DNA of 64,000 bases from Brasenia schreberi (taxonomy: Eukaryota > Streptophyta > Magnoliopsida > Nymphaeales > Cabombaceae): contig JAYKKT010000059.1 of NCBI GenBank assembly GCA_036023115.1, positions 9,187,001 through 9,251,000 of the forward strand. The letters run 5' to 3'. The stretch's first letter is position 1, and each line of letters starts with the position of its first letter. The translations under genes were made by a program, and so were the position numbers. Under the pieces are notes generated by a model. It made no database searches. It was not told the origin of the DNA and saw only the letters and a list, made by a program, of their open reading frames with translations. Below are positions 12,758 through 25,400 of the stretch, in pieces.

Positions 12758-15700
12758 CACTATATACTTATAATATATATGTATATGTATTATATTTATA
12801 GATGAAAACACACACAATTATTGGCCCTGCCGGCTGGGCTGGCACACCCCACCTCGGCCCTGAAGATTAAACGGACTGGACCATTTAGCCTGGCTCTATG
12901 GGCCAAAAGATCCTGGCCTGGTGCACCATTTTCCAGGGTCGGGCCTGGCAGGCCCAGGTGCCAGGCCCAGTTTGACACCTCTACTTGATACCCACCGTAT
13001 CCCCACATCTTAAAGGCTTGGCATGTAAGATTATCCAAGGCTTGTCACCTAGGGTTACCTAGCTGAACCACACACAAATAGAAAATGGAAGGACGACTAA
13101 AAGAAGAATCACAAGTTGGTACGTATGAAAACGAATATAAAGTAGAGCCTTTTCATATTACAAATATTCAACTTGAGGGTCAAAATTATAGGGAATGGGA
13201 AATATCAATCGAACTTGTCCTGAAATCTAGAGGGAAACTAGCTCCAAGTGGCAGGAATTAGAATCGGCCAGATGAAAACAGTACAACAATACAGAATTTG
13301 AATATTGGTCTAAGGATGATGCATTGATAAGTTCTTGGTTGATACAATCTATGACTCCCATGTTCAACGAGACTTTCAATGTACATGGAGTTCGTTGCAG
13401 AAATCTAGACTATAATAGAAGAGGCATACTCCTAATAAGAAACTGTCGACAAGGAGAAAGATCTATAAGTAAATACAAGGGGAATTACGAGGTTTATGAA
13501 ATGAACAGAGGTATATTGTGGAGAACAAGTGCAACCACTATATTAAGGAATTGAAGTGCGAAAGGTATTTGATCTCTTATGGGGAATATCCCCACTCTCC
13601 ATAATATGAGTTTATCAAGCTTAATATTTTAAGCAAACAGGAGATGTCCTCTATAGGGACAATATATGCTCTTTTATTAATAGAAGAAGATCAAAAAAAT
13701 TTAAAGAAAGGAGATCAAACTGAAGTAGAAAAATCTGCATTCGTTGGAAAATATCAAATTAATTTTAGCGAGGCAAAGGTCCTATAAGAGGCTAAGGAAT
13801 AGGTAGATTCCAGCACTATGAAGACAAGAATAAGTTACAGGGTTTACATTGCGGGAAGAGGAGACATACACGCGACCAATGGTGTGAAATTGTTGGTCAA
13901 CCAACTGATTATAAAAAGTATGAAAGTCATGTAGCAGCCACCTCTCATGAGAAGAATGAATTAAATTCCATGGAAGATATCATTGAAATGAAGAAGAAAT
14001 TAGCTTATATTGAATTAAGATTGCAGGAACAACCTTCTACTTCCACTCTTAGGAATGAACCAAATGTTCCTACATCCTATAGCATCAGTGGTAACACGTT
14101 TGTTAACTCTTCGAGCCCTAATTTTTGAGTTATAGATTATGGTGGTACAAATCACATGGTAGGAGATAACTCAAAATTTATTAGGTATGAAAATACTTCC
14201 ATCCCGTAATATGTGAAAGTTGCTAATGGATCTTTAGTTTTCAATAGAAGGAAAGGGAGTGATTCAAGCAAAAAATTTCAAACTTGATTCAGTGATTTAT
14301 ATTCCTAAATTTTCAGTGAATCTATTATCAGTTAGCTCCTCAATAAGAGACTTGAATTGTGCAATCACTTTTTTCCCATTTGGTTGTGTTTTTCAAGATC
14401 TCAAGATGGGAAGAACCTTTAAACGCGGTGAATTGAGGAATGAGCTATACATTCTTCCAAAATAGGAGATTTCTTTGCAGGGAAGAGCATTAGCAGCCAC
14501 TACTGCTTAAGAAAAGTTAAGGATATGGCATAATTGGTTAGGTTATTTGCTGGTTTCAAAAATAAGAGAGATAACTCCAATTGATAGTTTTCGTGATTTA
14601 GTCCTTTACTTTTGTGAAAAGGCTAAACACCATAGAGTATCATTTTCTTGTAGTGAATCTAAGTCATATGTTTCATTTGAATTGATACACTCAAATGTAT
14701 GGGTACATGCTTGATACCTTTCCTTGGAAAGTTCAAATACTTTGTTACTTTTATTGATGATTTCTTTATACTTACCTTTGTTCATAAACTTACCTTTGTT
14801 TCACAAAGCTTTATCATGTGCCATGTTAGTAGTTAACTCACAATAAGCTAGATCATTCTTTATTTTTTTCTTTCCAACACTTTTGTGGTCGTCCTCTACC
14901 TCTTTTAATACTTTCCAAATTTAGTTTTTCATACCTTCTTATAGGTTCTTCTGCTGAGCTTCTTTCTATATGTCCAAACCATCGTAAACGATATTCTCTC
15001 ATCTTATCCTCTATTGGTGCCACTCCTACTTTGTTTCTAATAACCTTGTATGACTACTCATCCATCTCAACATCTTCATTTCTGTCACATACATCATTTG
15101 TACATTGATGGTTAACTGCCCAACACTCAAAACCATAAAACATGGCAGGTCTAATTGTTGCTCTATAATATTTACCTTTTAACTTTAATGGTATATTCTT
15201 ATCACAAAGAATACCTGATGCTCCTCTCCATTTTAACCAACCAACATTAATTCTATGCGTAACATCTCCATAAATTCTTCCATCACTCTGAAAAATTGAC
15301 CCTGAGTATTTAAAACTTTCCTTTTGGGGGATGCAATGTGTGTCAATTTTAATTTCTATGCCCTTTGAAGTAACCAAATGATCAAACTTACATTTCATAT
15401 ATTCTATCTTTGATCTACTAAGACGGAGGTCTTTGCTTTCTAATGCTTCTCTCCATAGTTCCAATTTTCTATTAACTTTTTCCTTAGACTCTTCCACTAA
15501 CATAATATCATCTGCAAATAACATACACTAAGGCACTTCATCTTGAATATGTTTTGTTAACTCATATAAATATGCATGGACTTAAAGTTGATCCTTGATG
15601 TAACCCAATATTAACTTCAAAGAAGTCTGTCATTCTTTCGTGAGTCCTCACACATGTTTTTGCACCATCGTACATGTCTCTTATAAGGTTAATGTATGTT

Positions 15701-18700
15701 AATGGGATGCCTCTTTTTTCCAAGGTTCTCTAAAGAACCTCCCTCGATATCCTATCATAAGCTTTTTCTAGATCAATAAATATCTAGTGAAGGTCTTTTT
15801 GTTTGCTCTAAAATGTTTCATAAGACGTCTCAAAAGGTGAATCGCTTCAACAGTAGATCTGTCTGGCATGAATCCAAATTGGTTCTTTGTTGTACTTGAT
15901 ACTTGTCTTAACCTACGCTTGATAATTATTTCCCATAATTTCATAGTATGACTCATTAACTTGATACCTCAATAATTCTCACAATTTTGAAAGTCTCCCT
16001 TGTTCTTATATATGGGTATAAGTGTACTCGCTCTCCATTCCTCAGGCATCTTTTGGTTTCTCCATATTTCATTAAATAGTCTTGTGAGCCAAGTGATTCC
16101 TATTTCTCCTAGTATTTTCCAAACTTTTATAGGAATATTGTATGGTTCTACCGATTTACCACCCTTTATATGTTTAAGAGCCTTTTTCACTTCATTCTTT
16201 TGAATACGTCGGTAGAAATTGTAGTTTATATACTTTTTTTATTTGGCTAACTCTCCTAAGCTAATACTAACATCTTTATTTTCATTAAAAAGCTTATAAA
16301 AATAGTATTTTCATTTATTTCTTATATCATCATTTGCCACTAGAATTTTTTCATCCTCGTCTTTGATGCATCTAGCAGAATTAAGATCTTTAGTTTTCTT
16401 ATCTTTGGTCCTAGCTATCCTAAAAATATCTATTTCACCCTCTTTTGAGTTGAGTTTTTTATATAAATCCTCCCAAATTTAGCTTTTGCTTCACTGACAG
16501 CCTTTTTCGTTTCCTTCTTTGCTTTCTTATAAGCTTCTAAAGTTTCACTAGTTTTCTTAGCATAATGTAATTTATAACATGCCCTCTTTACCTTTATTTT
16601 ATTTTGCATTACTTCACTCCACCACCAAGCTTCTTTCTGTGCCGATACACCTCCCTTAGATTTACCTAACACCTCTTTCGCCACTTTCCTAATATGTATA
16701 GCCATATTGTCCCACATATCACAAGGTATACCAACATAATTCCAATCATCTCTTTGAAGGACTTTCTGTTTAAATATATCTTCTTTCTCGCTTTTGAGGT
16801 TCCACCATTTAGTTCGAATAGTTCAATGTACTCTTTTCTTCTTTGTCCATTTTTTATTTGTAAATCCATAACTAAAAGTCGATATTGGGTGGTTAAACTT
16901 TCTCGTGGAATTACCTTGCAATCTTTAAAACATGCTCTATCTTTTTTTTGTACAAATAAAGTAATCAATTTGTGTTTGTGATAAGCCACTCTTATAAGTA
17001 ATTAAATGTTCATCTTGTTTTTTTGAAGATTGTATTGACTATAAAGAGATCAAATGCCATAGCAAAATTTAAAATCTCCCTATCTTCCTTATTTATATCC
17101 CAAAACCAAAGTTTCCATGAATACCTTGATATCCTAATGCCTCTTTACCGACAAGTCTCCTCCTAAACAAATCATCTCCCTCTGTGGAATCCTTTGAATC
17201 ACCTTATCTAACTCTTCCAAAAAGTTGTCTTTATACTATCTTCTAGGCCTACTTGGGGTGCGTAAGTACAAACTATATTCAAAACCTATGCTTCTAACAC
17301 TAATTTCAACATCATGATTTGGTCACCATATCGTTGTATGTCTACTACACTATCCTTTAAATCTTTATTTATGATAATACCAACTCTGTTTCGTGCCTTT
17401 TCCTTACCTGAGTACCATAATTTAAAACTTGTATCCTCTATCTCCTTTGCTTTTTTTTCAACCCACTTTGTCTCTTGTAAACATAGAATATGAATCTTTC
17501 TTTGAATTATAGTATCTACCACCTCCATTAGCTTACTGGATAATGTTCCGATAATCCAAGAACCAATACGAATCTTATTATCTAAGACTAGCTTCCTTAC
17601 CCCCGCATTCGTCTTTATTGAAATCGACAAAGTTTTACGTTGGTCTGCCGATCGCTTAACACAACCCTCCTCTTTATCCGACATTTTAGATGTGTCCATG
17701 GCTTTGCTCTTAGAACATAATGTACTTAAGTTTTTTGGGCTCAAGCAATTCTTACAGTCGTGTTTCTAATAAATAAATTGCCATTAATTTTTCTTCAAGG
17801 GAAGTCACCTTTTCATATGATTAAACCAGGAGTTGATCCTTTTCAAATTACTCAATGGATTTTTGGTTGTCTTTGCTTTGTCCGTGTACATGACTTATTT
17901 CGAGACAAGTTAGATCTAAGGGTTGTTTTATGTGTGTTCATTGGATAAAGAAAGATTATGTTTGTTATGACCCCAAACACATAGGAAGTATGTGACCATG
18001 AATGTCACTTTCTTTGAAACTACTCTTTATTACCAAATTCAAGAGGAGTCAATTATTTCCAGCTTTGAAGAATTAGTACCAATGAACACAACCAATTATG
18101 AATTTTTTGAAGAACCAGATTTCAAAGAGAAAGATGATATACAAGAAGGGAAGGAACTAAAAGTATACACTAAGGGGGAGAGGAAGTTTGTTATGCCCCA
18201 TCCTCATGACACTTTCGATGAAGGGGGTGACTCTTCATCATATCTAAGTGGTGATGACTATGTTGAAGAACATTGAACATTCCAATTGCTCTTAGAAAAG
18301 GTAAGAGGACTTGTGCTAATTATCCGATTTCGCAATTGTTATCCTATGATTAATTATCCTCAAGCTATCACATTTTGTTGTTAAATGTTGATTCTCACCA
18401 AGTACCTAAAGATTTTTATGAAGCATCATAGTATGAACATTGGGTTGACGCTACGAAATTGAAAATACAAGTACTTTAAAGGAATAAGACATGGGACATT
18501 TCTGATCTACCACCAAGAAAGAAAGCAATGGGTTGTAGATGACTATATACCATCAAATTTAAGGTCGATGAAACTTTGGAGAGATATAAGGCCAAACTTA
18601 TGGCACGAGGATACAATCAATCTTATGGGATTGAGTATGAAGAAACATTTGCACTAGTGGGAAAGCTTATTTTTATGCGAGTTATAATCAGTCTTTTGCT

Positions 18701-21700
18701 CAAAACAAGTGGACTATGTGACAACTCGATGTTAAGAATGCATTTTTACGGTGGGAGTTCAAAGAAGAAGTTTACTTGGTATTATTACCACACTATTCAA
18801 GGTAAGAAAACAAGGTATGTCGACTAAAAAGGGCAATTTATGGGCTAAAACAATCTCTTAGAGCTTAGTTCAAAAAATTTAGCAAAAGTATTATCATTTT
18901 GGGATATAAGAAGAGTGTGATCATACATTGTTTATTAAGAAAGGTGAGAAACTATTGTTGCTGCTAGTGTATGTTGATGATATAATTATGACCGATGATG
19001 ATTTGGAAGAAATTCATACACTAAAGCGCGAATTACATAGGTTGTTTGATATCAAAGGCCTTTAAAAATTGCACTTCCTTGGTATTGAAGTAGCATATTC
19101 AGGAACCAATATCTTCCTAAATCAAATAAAATATACCATAGACTTAGTGCGAGATACAAAAATGCAAGAGTATAAACCATTGCACACTTCGATGGATGTA
19201 AATCACAAGTTGCGGGTGGATGATGGAAGTGATAAAGTAGATGTGGTTAGATATCTACAAATTGATGGAAAGTTGATTTATCTAACTATTACTCGACTAG
19301 ACATAGCCTATGCGAGTATTGTAAGTCGATTTATGCAATCTCCTTCTAAACATCATATGGATGTAGTTTTTCATATTCTAAGGTATCTTAAATCTATACT
19401 TGGACATGGAGTGCTCTATGGAGTTAATGGAAAAAATAAAGTTGAAATATACACCGATGCAGATTGGGTTGGATCTATGGAGGATAGAAAATCAACTTTT
19501 GGATATATAACATTGGTAGGAGGCAATATCATGTCGTGAAAAAGTAAGAAGCAATCAATTGTATCTATCTACATATAGAGCAATTGCATATAGAATATGT
19601 TAAGGAAAGTAGCTTCATTCTCTATTAATGGAGATTGGAATTGGATTGTCTATAGAAGATCGAATTCCAATATATTGTGACAGCAAGGCAGTTATTCAAA
19701 TTTCATCCACTTACAAGAGAACAAAGCATATAGAAATTGATTATCACTTTATACGGGACAGTGTGAGCACAGAGGAATTTGAGCTTGAACATGTGAAGAT
19801 AGATAGTCAGTGATGTAGCAAGTTGGGTATAATTTCTATCTTTCGCCCAACTTGAGGGGGAGCACTGAGATATGAAATCATGAAGTAAGATCGTGTGATG
19901 TGTGTAGCAGGGCAGGTATGTTGCTGCGATTCAAATATGTTGCTGCAATTTTTCTTCTTTTATTTCATTACTATATTTTGTGTAGTGTCTTATGTTTAGT
20001 TTTGTTTTTAAAGGTGCCTTTAAATTAGATTTCATTAATGGTACTTAGTTAATAAATTAGAGTGTAATGCTGGTTATAAAAGAGAAAACCCTACCAGCCG
20101 ATTGTAGTGTGAAGTTAGAAGAAAGAAAGAGAGGGCACGACAACTTGTAGGTGAATCGGCACACCCGATTCCATCTTCCTTCAATCTCTCATTGCTCTTA
20201 TTTTTAATCTTCATCAAATCCAACACTACATTCTCTCCTCATGATCCTCGTGACTCCTACACTCCCGATAACAACTACGCACCTTGAAACATTCATCTAC
20301 CGATGCTTTTCATCTCAAGACGTACCTGCTCATGCCATTCACCTATGTAGCATATAACACTCCAAAGAACAAAGGAAAAAACTCAACCCCCCAATCCTGT
20401 GCATTCTTAGTAAAAGAATTATTTCAGTGACAACCCCTCTTCTCCATAAACAAAGAATCACATACCAAAGCATCTCTATCCATAGCCAACAAGAAAAGGT
20501 TCAGAAACTTGAATTTCATAACCGATCCCCCATTAAGTATTGTGCCAAAAGTACCTTCCTTTCATCACCTATCACAAAGGACACCCTTCTTTTAAACTTT
20601 TTACAAAGGGAACCCCCTCAATCCTCCATCAAAATATTGTGCCAAAGCGACACCTTCCACTCACTGTCTACCACAAAGGACACCCCCTCCTTGCACTTAC
20701 CCCACCCTCTTCTGATAACCAACTAAACACTGACCTGTAGCGCTCCCTTCTTGCCGGTGTCATCCATACAAGAAACTTAACTGCCATAACCCTCCTCCAT
20801 AACTGATTGTCCTCATCATGAATCTTCATAGCCACTTATTCAACAAAACCCTATTGAACATAGGCAAAGACCTAACTCCTTGGCATCCCTACAGAGAAGA
20901 GCACTTTGTTGCCTCCCACCCTACCAAATGGTACCTGACGTGCAGTCAGAGAAACATTTCTTCTTGATGGAATAATACTTGGGAAAGGATCAGGAGCTTC
21001 CCTATATGAAGTAAAATATCTGGATTTTCTAGTTAGCAGACATGTTTAAGAAATTTCTCCCATCTCTTCGGTTTAAGTTTCTTATGGGCAAACTTTTGGT
21101 CTAGTGTCAGTTTTGAGGGGTGTCAGAATATATTATTATGTATTTAGTACTTCTTTTTGTACTTCACAATTTTTTGTTATGATTATGTTACTTGTCTTGC
21201 AGCAGCTGAAAAAATGTAATGTACTTCAAACTTACTCCACTGCTTAAGTTAATTAAGAAAAGTTTATTCTTGTTCAACATTGAATCTCTTGTTTTTATAG
21301 TGTTCCATTCATTGAATCTGATAAAGTACTATGTATCTTTATCAAATTCCATTTTCTAATCCTTTAATAGTGTCATGCGAATTTTAGAGCAATATTGTTG
21401 CCTCTGGTGGCCTTGGCGGGAGGTTTTTTATATGGGATCTTGAAGCTTCGGTAGGGGAAAATACTAGGAGAAATAGGAATCACTTGGCTCACAAGACTAT
21501 TTAATGAAATATGGAAAAACCAAAAGATGCCCGAGGAATGGAGAGCAAGTACACTTATACCCATATATAAGAACAAGGAAGACATTCAAAATTGTGCGAA
21601 TTATCGAGGTATCAAGTTAATGAGTCATACTATGAAATTGTGGGAAAGAATTATCGAACGTAGGTTAAGACAAGTATCAAGTACAACAAAGAACCAATTT

Positions 21701-24700
21701 GGATTCATGCGAGACAGATCTACTGTTGAAGCAATTCACCTTTTGAGACGTCTTATGAAACATTTTAGAGCAAAAAAGAAAAACCTTCACATGATATTTA
21801 TTGATCTAGAAAAACTTATGATAGAGTACCGAGGGAGGTTCTTTGGAGAACTTTAGAAAAAGAGGTATCCCATTGACATACATTAACCTTATAAGAGACG
21901 TGTGAGGACTCATGAAGGAATGACAGACTTCTTTGAAGTTAATATTGGGTTACATCAAGGATCAACTTTAAGTCCATACTTATTTATAATGGTGATTGAT
22001 GAGTTAACAAAACATATTCAAGATGAAGTACCTTGGTGTATGTTATTTGCATATGACATTGTATTAGTGGAGGAGTCTAAGGAAAAAGTTGATAGAAAAT
22101 TGGAACTATGGAGAGAAACATTAGAAAGCAAAGGGCCTCCCACTTAGTAGAATAAAGACAGAATATATGGAATGTAAGTTTGATCATTTGGTTACCTCAG
22201 AGGATATAAAAATTAAAATTGACACACATTACATCCCCCAAAAGGAAAGTTAAATACCTTGGGTCAATTTTTCAGAGTGATGGAAGAATTGATGGAGATG
22301 TTACGCATAGAATTAATGTTGGTTGGATAAAATGGAGAGGAGCATGAGGTATTCTTTGTGATAAGAAGATACCATTAGAGTTAAAAGGTAAATATTATAG
22401 AGCAGCAATTAGGCCTGCCATGTTTTATGGTTCTGAGTGTTGGGCAGTTAATCATCAACATGTACAAAAGATGTCTGTGACAGAAATGAAGATGTTGAGA
22501 TGGATGAGTGGTCATACAAAAAAAGACCGTATACATAATGAGGTTATTAGAAACAAATTAGGAGTGGCACCAATAGAGGATAAAATGAGAGAATATCGAT
22601 TAAGATGGTTTGGACATATAGAAAGAAGATCAAAAGAAGAACCTCTAAGAAGGTTAGAAAAACTTAATTTAGAAAGTATTAAAAGAGGTAGAGGACGACC
22701 ACAAAAGTGTTGGAAAGAAACAATAAAGAATGATCTAGCTTATTGTGAGTTAACTGCTAACATGACACATGATAGGGATCTGTGGAAACAAAGAATCCAT
22801 ATAGCTGACCCCATCTAGTATGGAAAAAGGCTTAGTTGTTGTAAGTAATACGCTTACATTTTGATACATTTAGTTGTTCAGATATGCATGATAATTCTTC
22901 TTCTGGAAACTGTTTATCCATAAGGTTGTTCGTGTGTGGGACCCCAGAAGTGGTTCCAAGAAAATGAAGCTAAGAGGGCATACAGACAATATAAGGGCGT
23001 TGCTGGTGGACTCAAGTGGCAGGTATGCTTTTTCTTCTGTTCTTAACTGTGCATTTTTAGCTGTTCTGTATTTCAACGTGCATGTTTCCCTTATGATCCA
23101 TTATAATGTTTCTTGTGGTGGTCCCATCATGTGGGAAGCAACTGCATGCACGACTTTGTTCCCGAAGGAAAAAAAACAGTGGCAAATCTACACTGAAGTG
23201 AGGTGGGGCAGCTGCCTCGCCTAAAATTTGAAAGTTCAATAAAAAACTCCAGGGCACAACTGAATCCATGACTACCATACATAGTTTGGCCCACCTTAAA
23301 TAGTCGAATAGGGTATTGCCCACCCTACCAAAAGTTGTAGATCTGCCACTGAAAAACAGACTGTGGCAGCTTGTTTTGAATCGGAAACCCTGTCCCATAA
23401 TTGGTATTCAACTTTCCACAGAAATGTGGTCCTGTAATCCAATACAAAGTGAACCACTACCCGCTTGTTGATAATCTTCTTTGGGTGTCTATAAATAATA
23501 ACCTTCTACAGTCTCAGACTTTTAAAACAAAAACTGATTTGTGTATCATCAATGTACAGGTATATGGTAATACTTGCTTTACCTTGTGATTCCCAAACTT
23601 TCACAAGCTTTTGTGATTTTAAATCCTAGCAGGATCAAAAGGCAAAACAAGTATTTGAAACTGTATTTTGAGGAACGCATCTAGCTGTGGTTCTGCCTTC
23701 TCTCTGCTGTGTAGATCGCAGGTGTGATCTGCAGCCAACAATCATAGGTTCTTGAATCACAAGGTGGAAATTATGAAAATCTGAACTTTTAGATGTTTTT
23801 GGGGCAAGTTTTCTGTGGCAGTCAAGGAGGTTGCTTGTCCGGTACTGTACTGCGGCACAAAGTGGGGCAGATTGGATGTCTCCAGGAAGCACCTTCTGCA
23901 TGTCACTATAAGGATCCTCCTCTGGTTGCTCGTTGGCAGCATCCAGTGAGGTGCTCGATTTGGGATGCTGCTACAAGTATCTATTTCTGACACTGCAAGT
24001 GCCATTCTTGGCCCTTCTGGCACCATGCATGATGTTCACGGGTATATATATAAGCTGAGAGAGAGAGAACTAACACCGATATTCTTAGAGTTTTCTTTGT
24101 GATTTCTTTTGAGAATTCTCAAATGCTTTTAACAAGAATCTAAAAAGATAAAAAATATTAATCATCTTCGGCTTGTATTACTTAAAAAACACTTAAAACA
24201 TATTTAAGGAAGACAGTGTAAATTCTAGAATATAAAATAACTGGAAAACAATATGCAATTATCATGGGATGTATTATATGGTCGATGACTCAATATTGTA
24301 CATATACTAGCTGATAGCATATAAATCATGTCCTAGATTCATAGGAACTCATAACATTGCAAAAATGGGTGAGATGTGAATCTCATACCTATCCACCTTT
24401 TGCAGAATAAAGAAAAAGAATCATGCTTGTATTTAATTGCCTATTTTCTGACACAAATGAGAGAATTGCGCATGAGGTTCTAGTTTGTACTTCGTGAACT
24501 GACTTTCTTATTAGCAAGCTGGGCCTACAAAGACCCCAACCAGTATGTGTACCATAGATATAGAAATTGATACCTTTAACTTGAAGGTTCTTTAGTGTTT
24601 AGAGTGCCCTTTTGCCAGGAGAGATTCGGCTCTTTGGGTAAATGGACATATTGATATAATCTCCGTGTCAATTTCACTTGGTTTCCATTATGAATTTCTC

Positions 24701-25334
24701 AATCGTTTCTGTTTACTCAATTTTAGTAAAAAAAAATCAGCAACATATTTCACTTTGTTTCAGTATATAACTTATCTGGACAAGGCACATCATGATGATA
24801 CTAAAAGCCTGACTTGCCTGCCATATGTTTCCATTTGTGGCTTTGCATTAAAGAAACATTAATTTCAACCAGAACAGGTGTACGCTAGACTTTGGTTATC
24901 AGACCTCATTTTCACACGTTCATGGGTGTGCAATGCGGTCTATGGGTGTCGTTTTTTGTGGATGTGAAATTAATATGTAATTAGCCTATCTGTTTGACTG
25001 ATACTTGATGTGCGGTTCTGTTATGATACTATTTTTGCACTTCGATTTTCTTACAAGAACTGCATATATTTGCAGATTTTGCCTATCAGGATCATCTGAT
25101 TCTATGATACGGTATGTCAGTTTCTACGTTTCTGAATTGTGCAGATTTTCAGTTGGTTTTGAAAGTCTTGTCTACTATTTGCCCTAGTTTTAGCAAGATT
25201 TTGGTTGCATGTGATGTATAGGTTTTGTTACTGTTATGGACACTCGTTTATGAATGAAGTGTTACTCCTTTAGGGTGTGTTTGATTCACGGTACCAGGCC
25301 TTTGGTATTGGAACTATTTCAATTAGAAATATCA

Positions 25335-25400
<66 letters not shown>

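Noticed and set aside
12984..13035. CATCTTAAAGGCTTGGCATG as the missing WDR48 exon (…TLKAW…)
   Set aside because: The resemblance needs a one-base shift, lacks the SSD context, and a similar motif is repeated at about 12510-12545, which favours a local duplicated repeat.
16000..16203. Recurring frame [20 protein letters not shown] (also at 6471, 21373, 43888, 50093)
   Set aside because: It is the antisense shadow of the RTE reverse transcriptase; it recurs because the LINE recurs.
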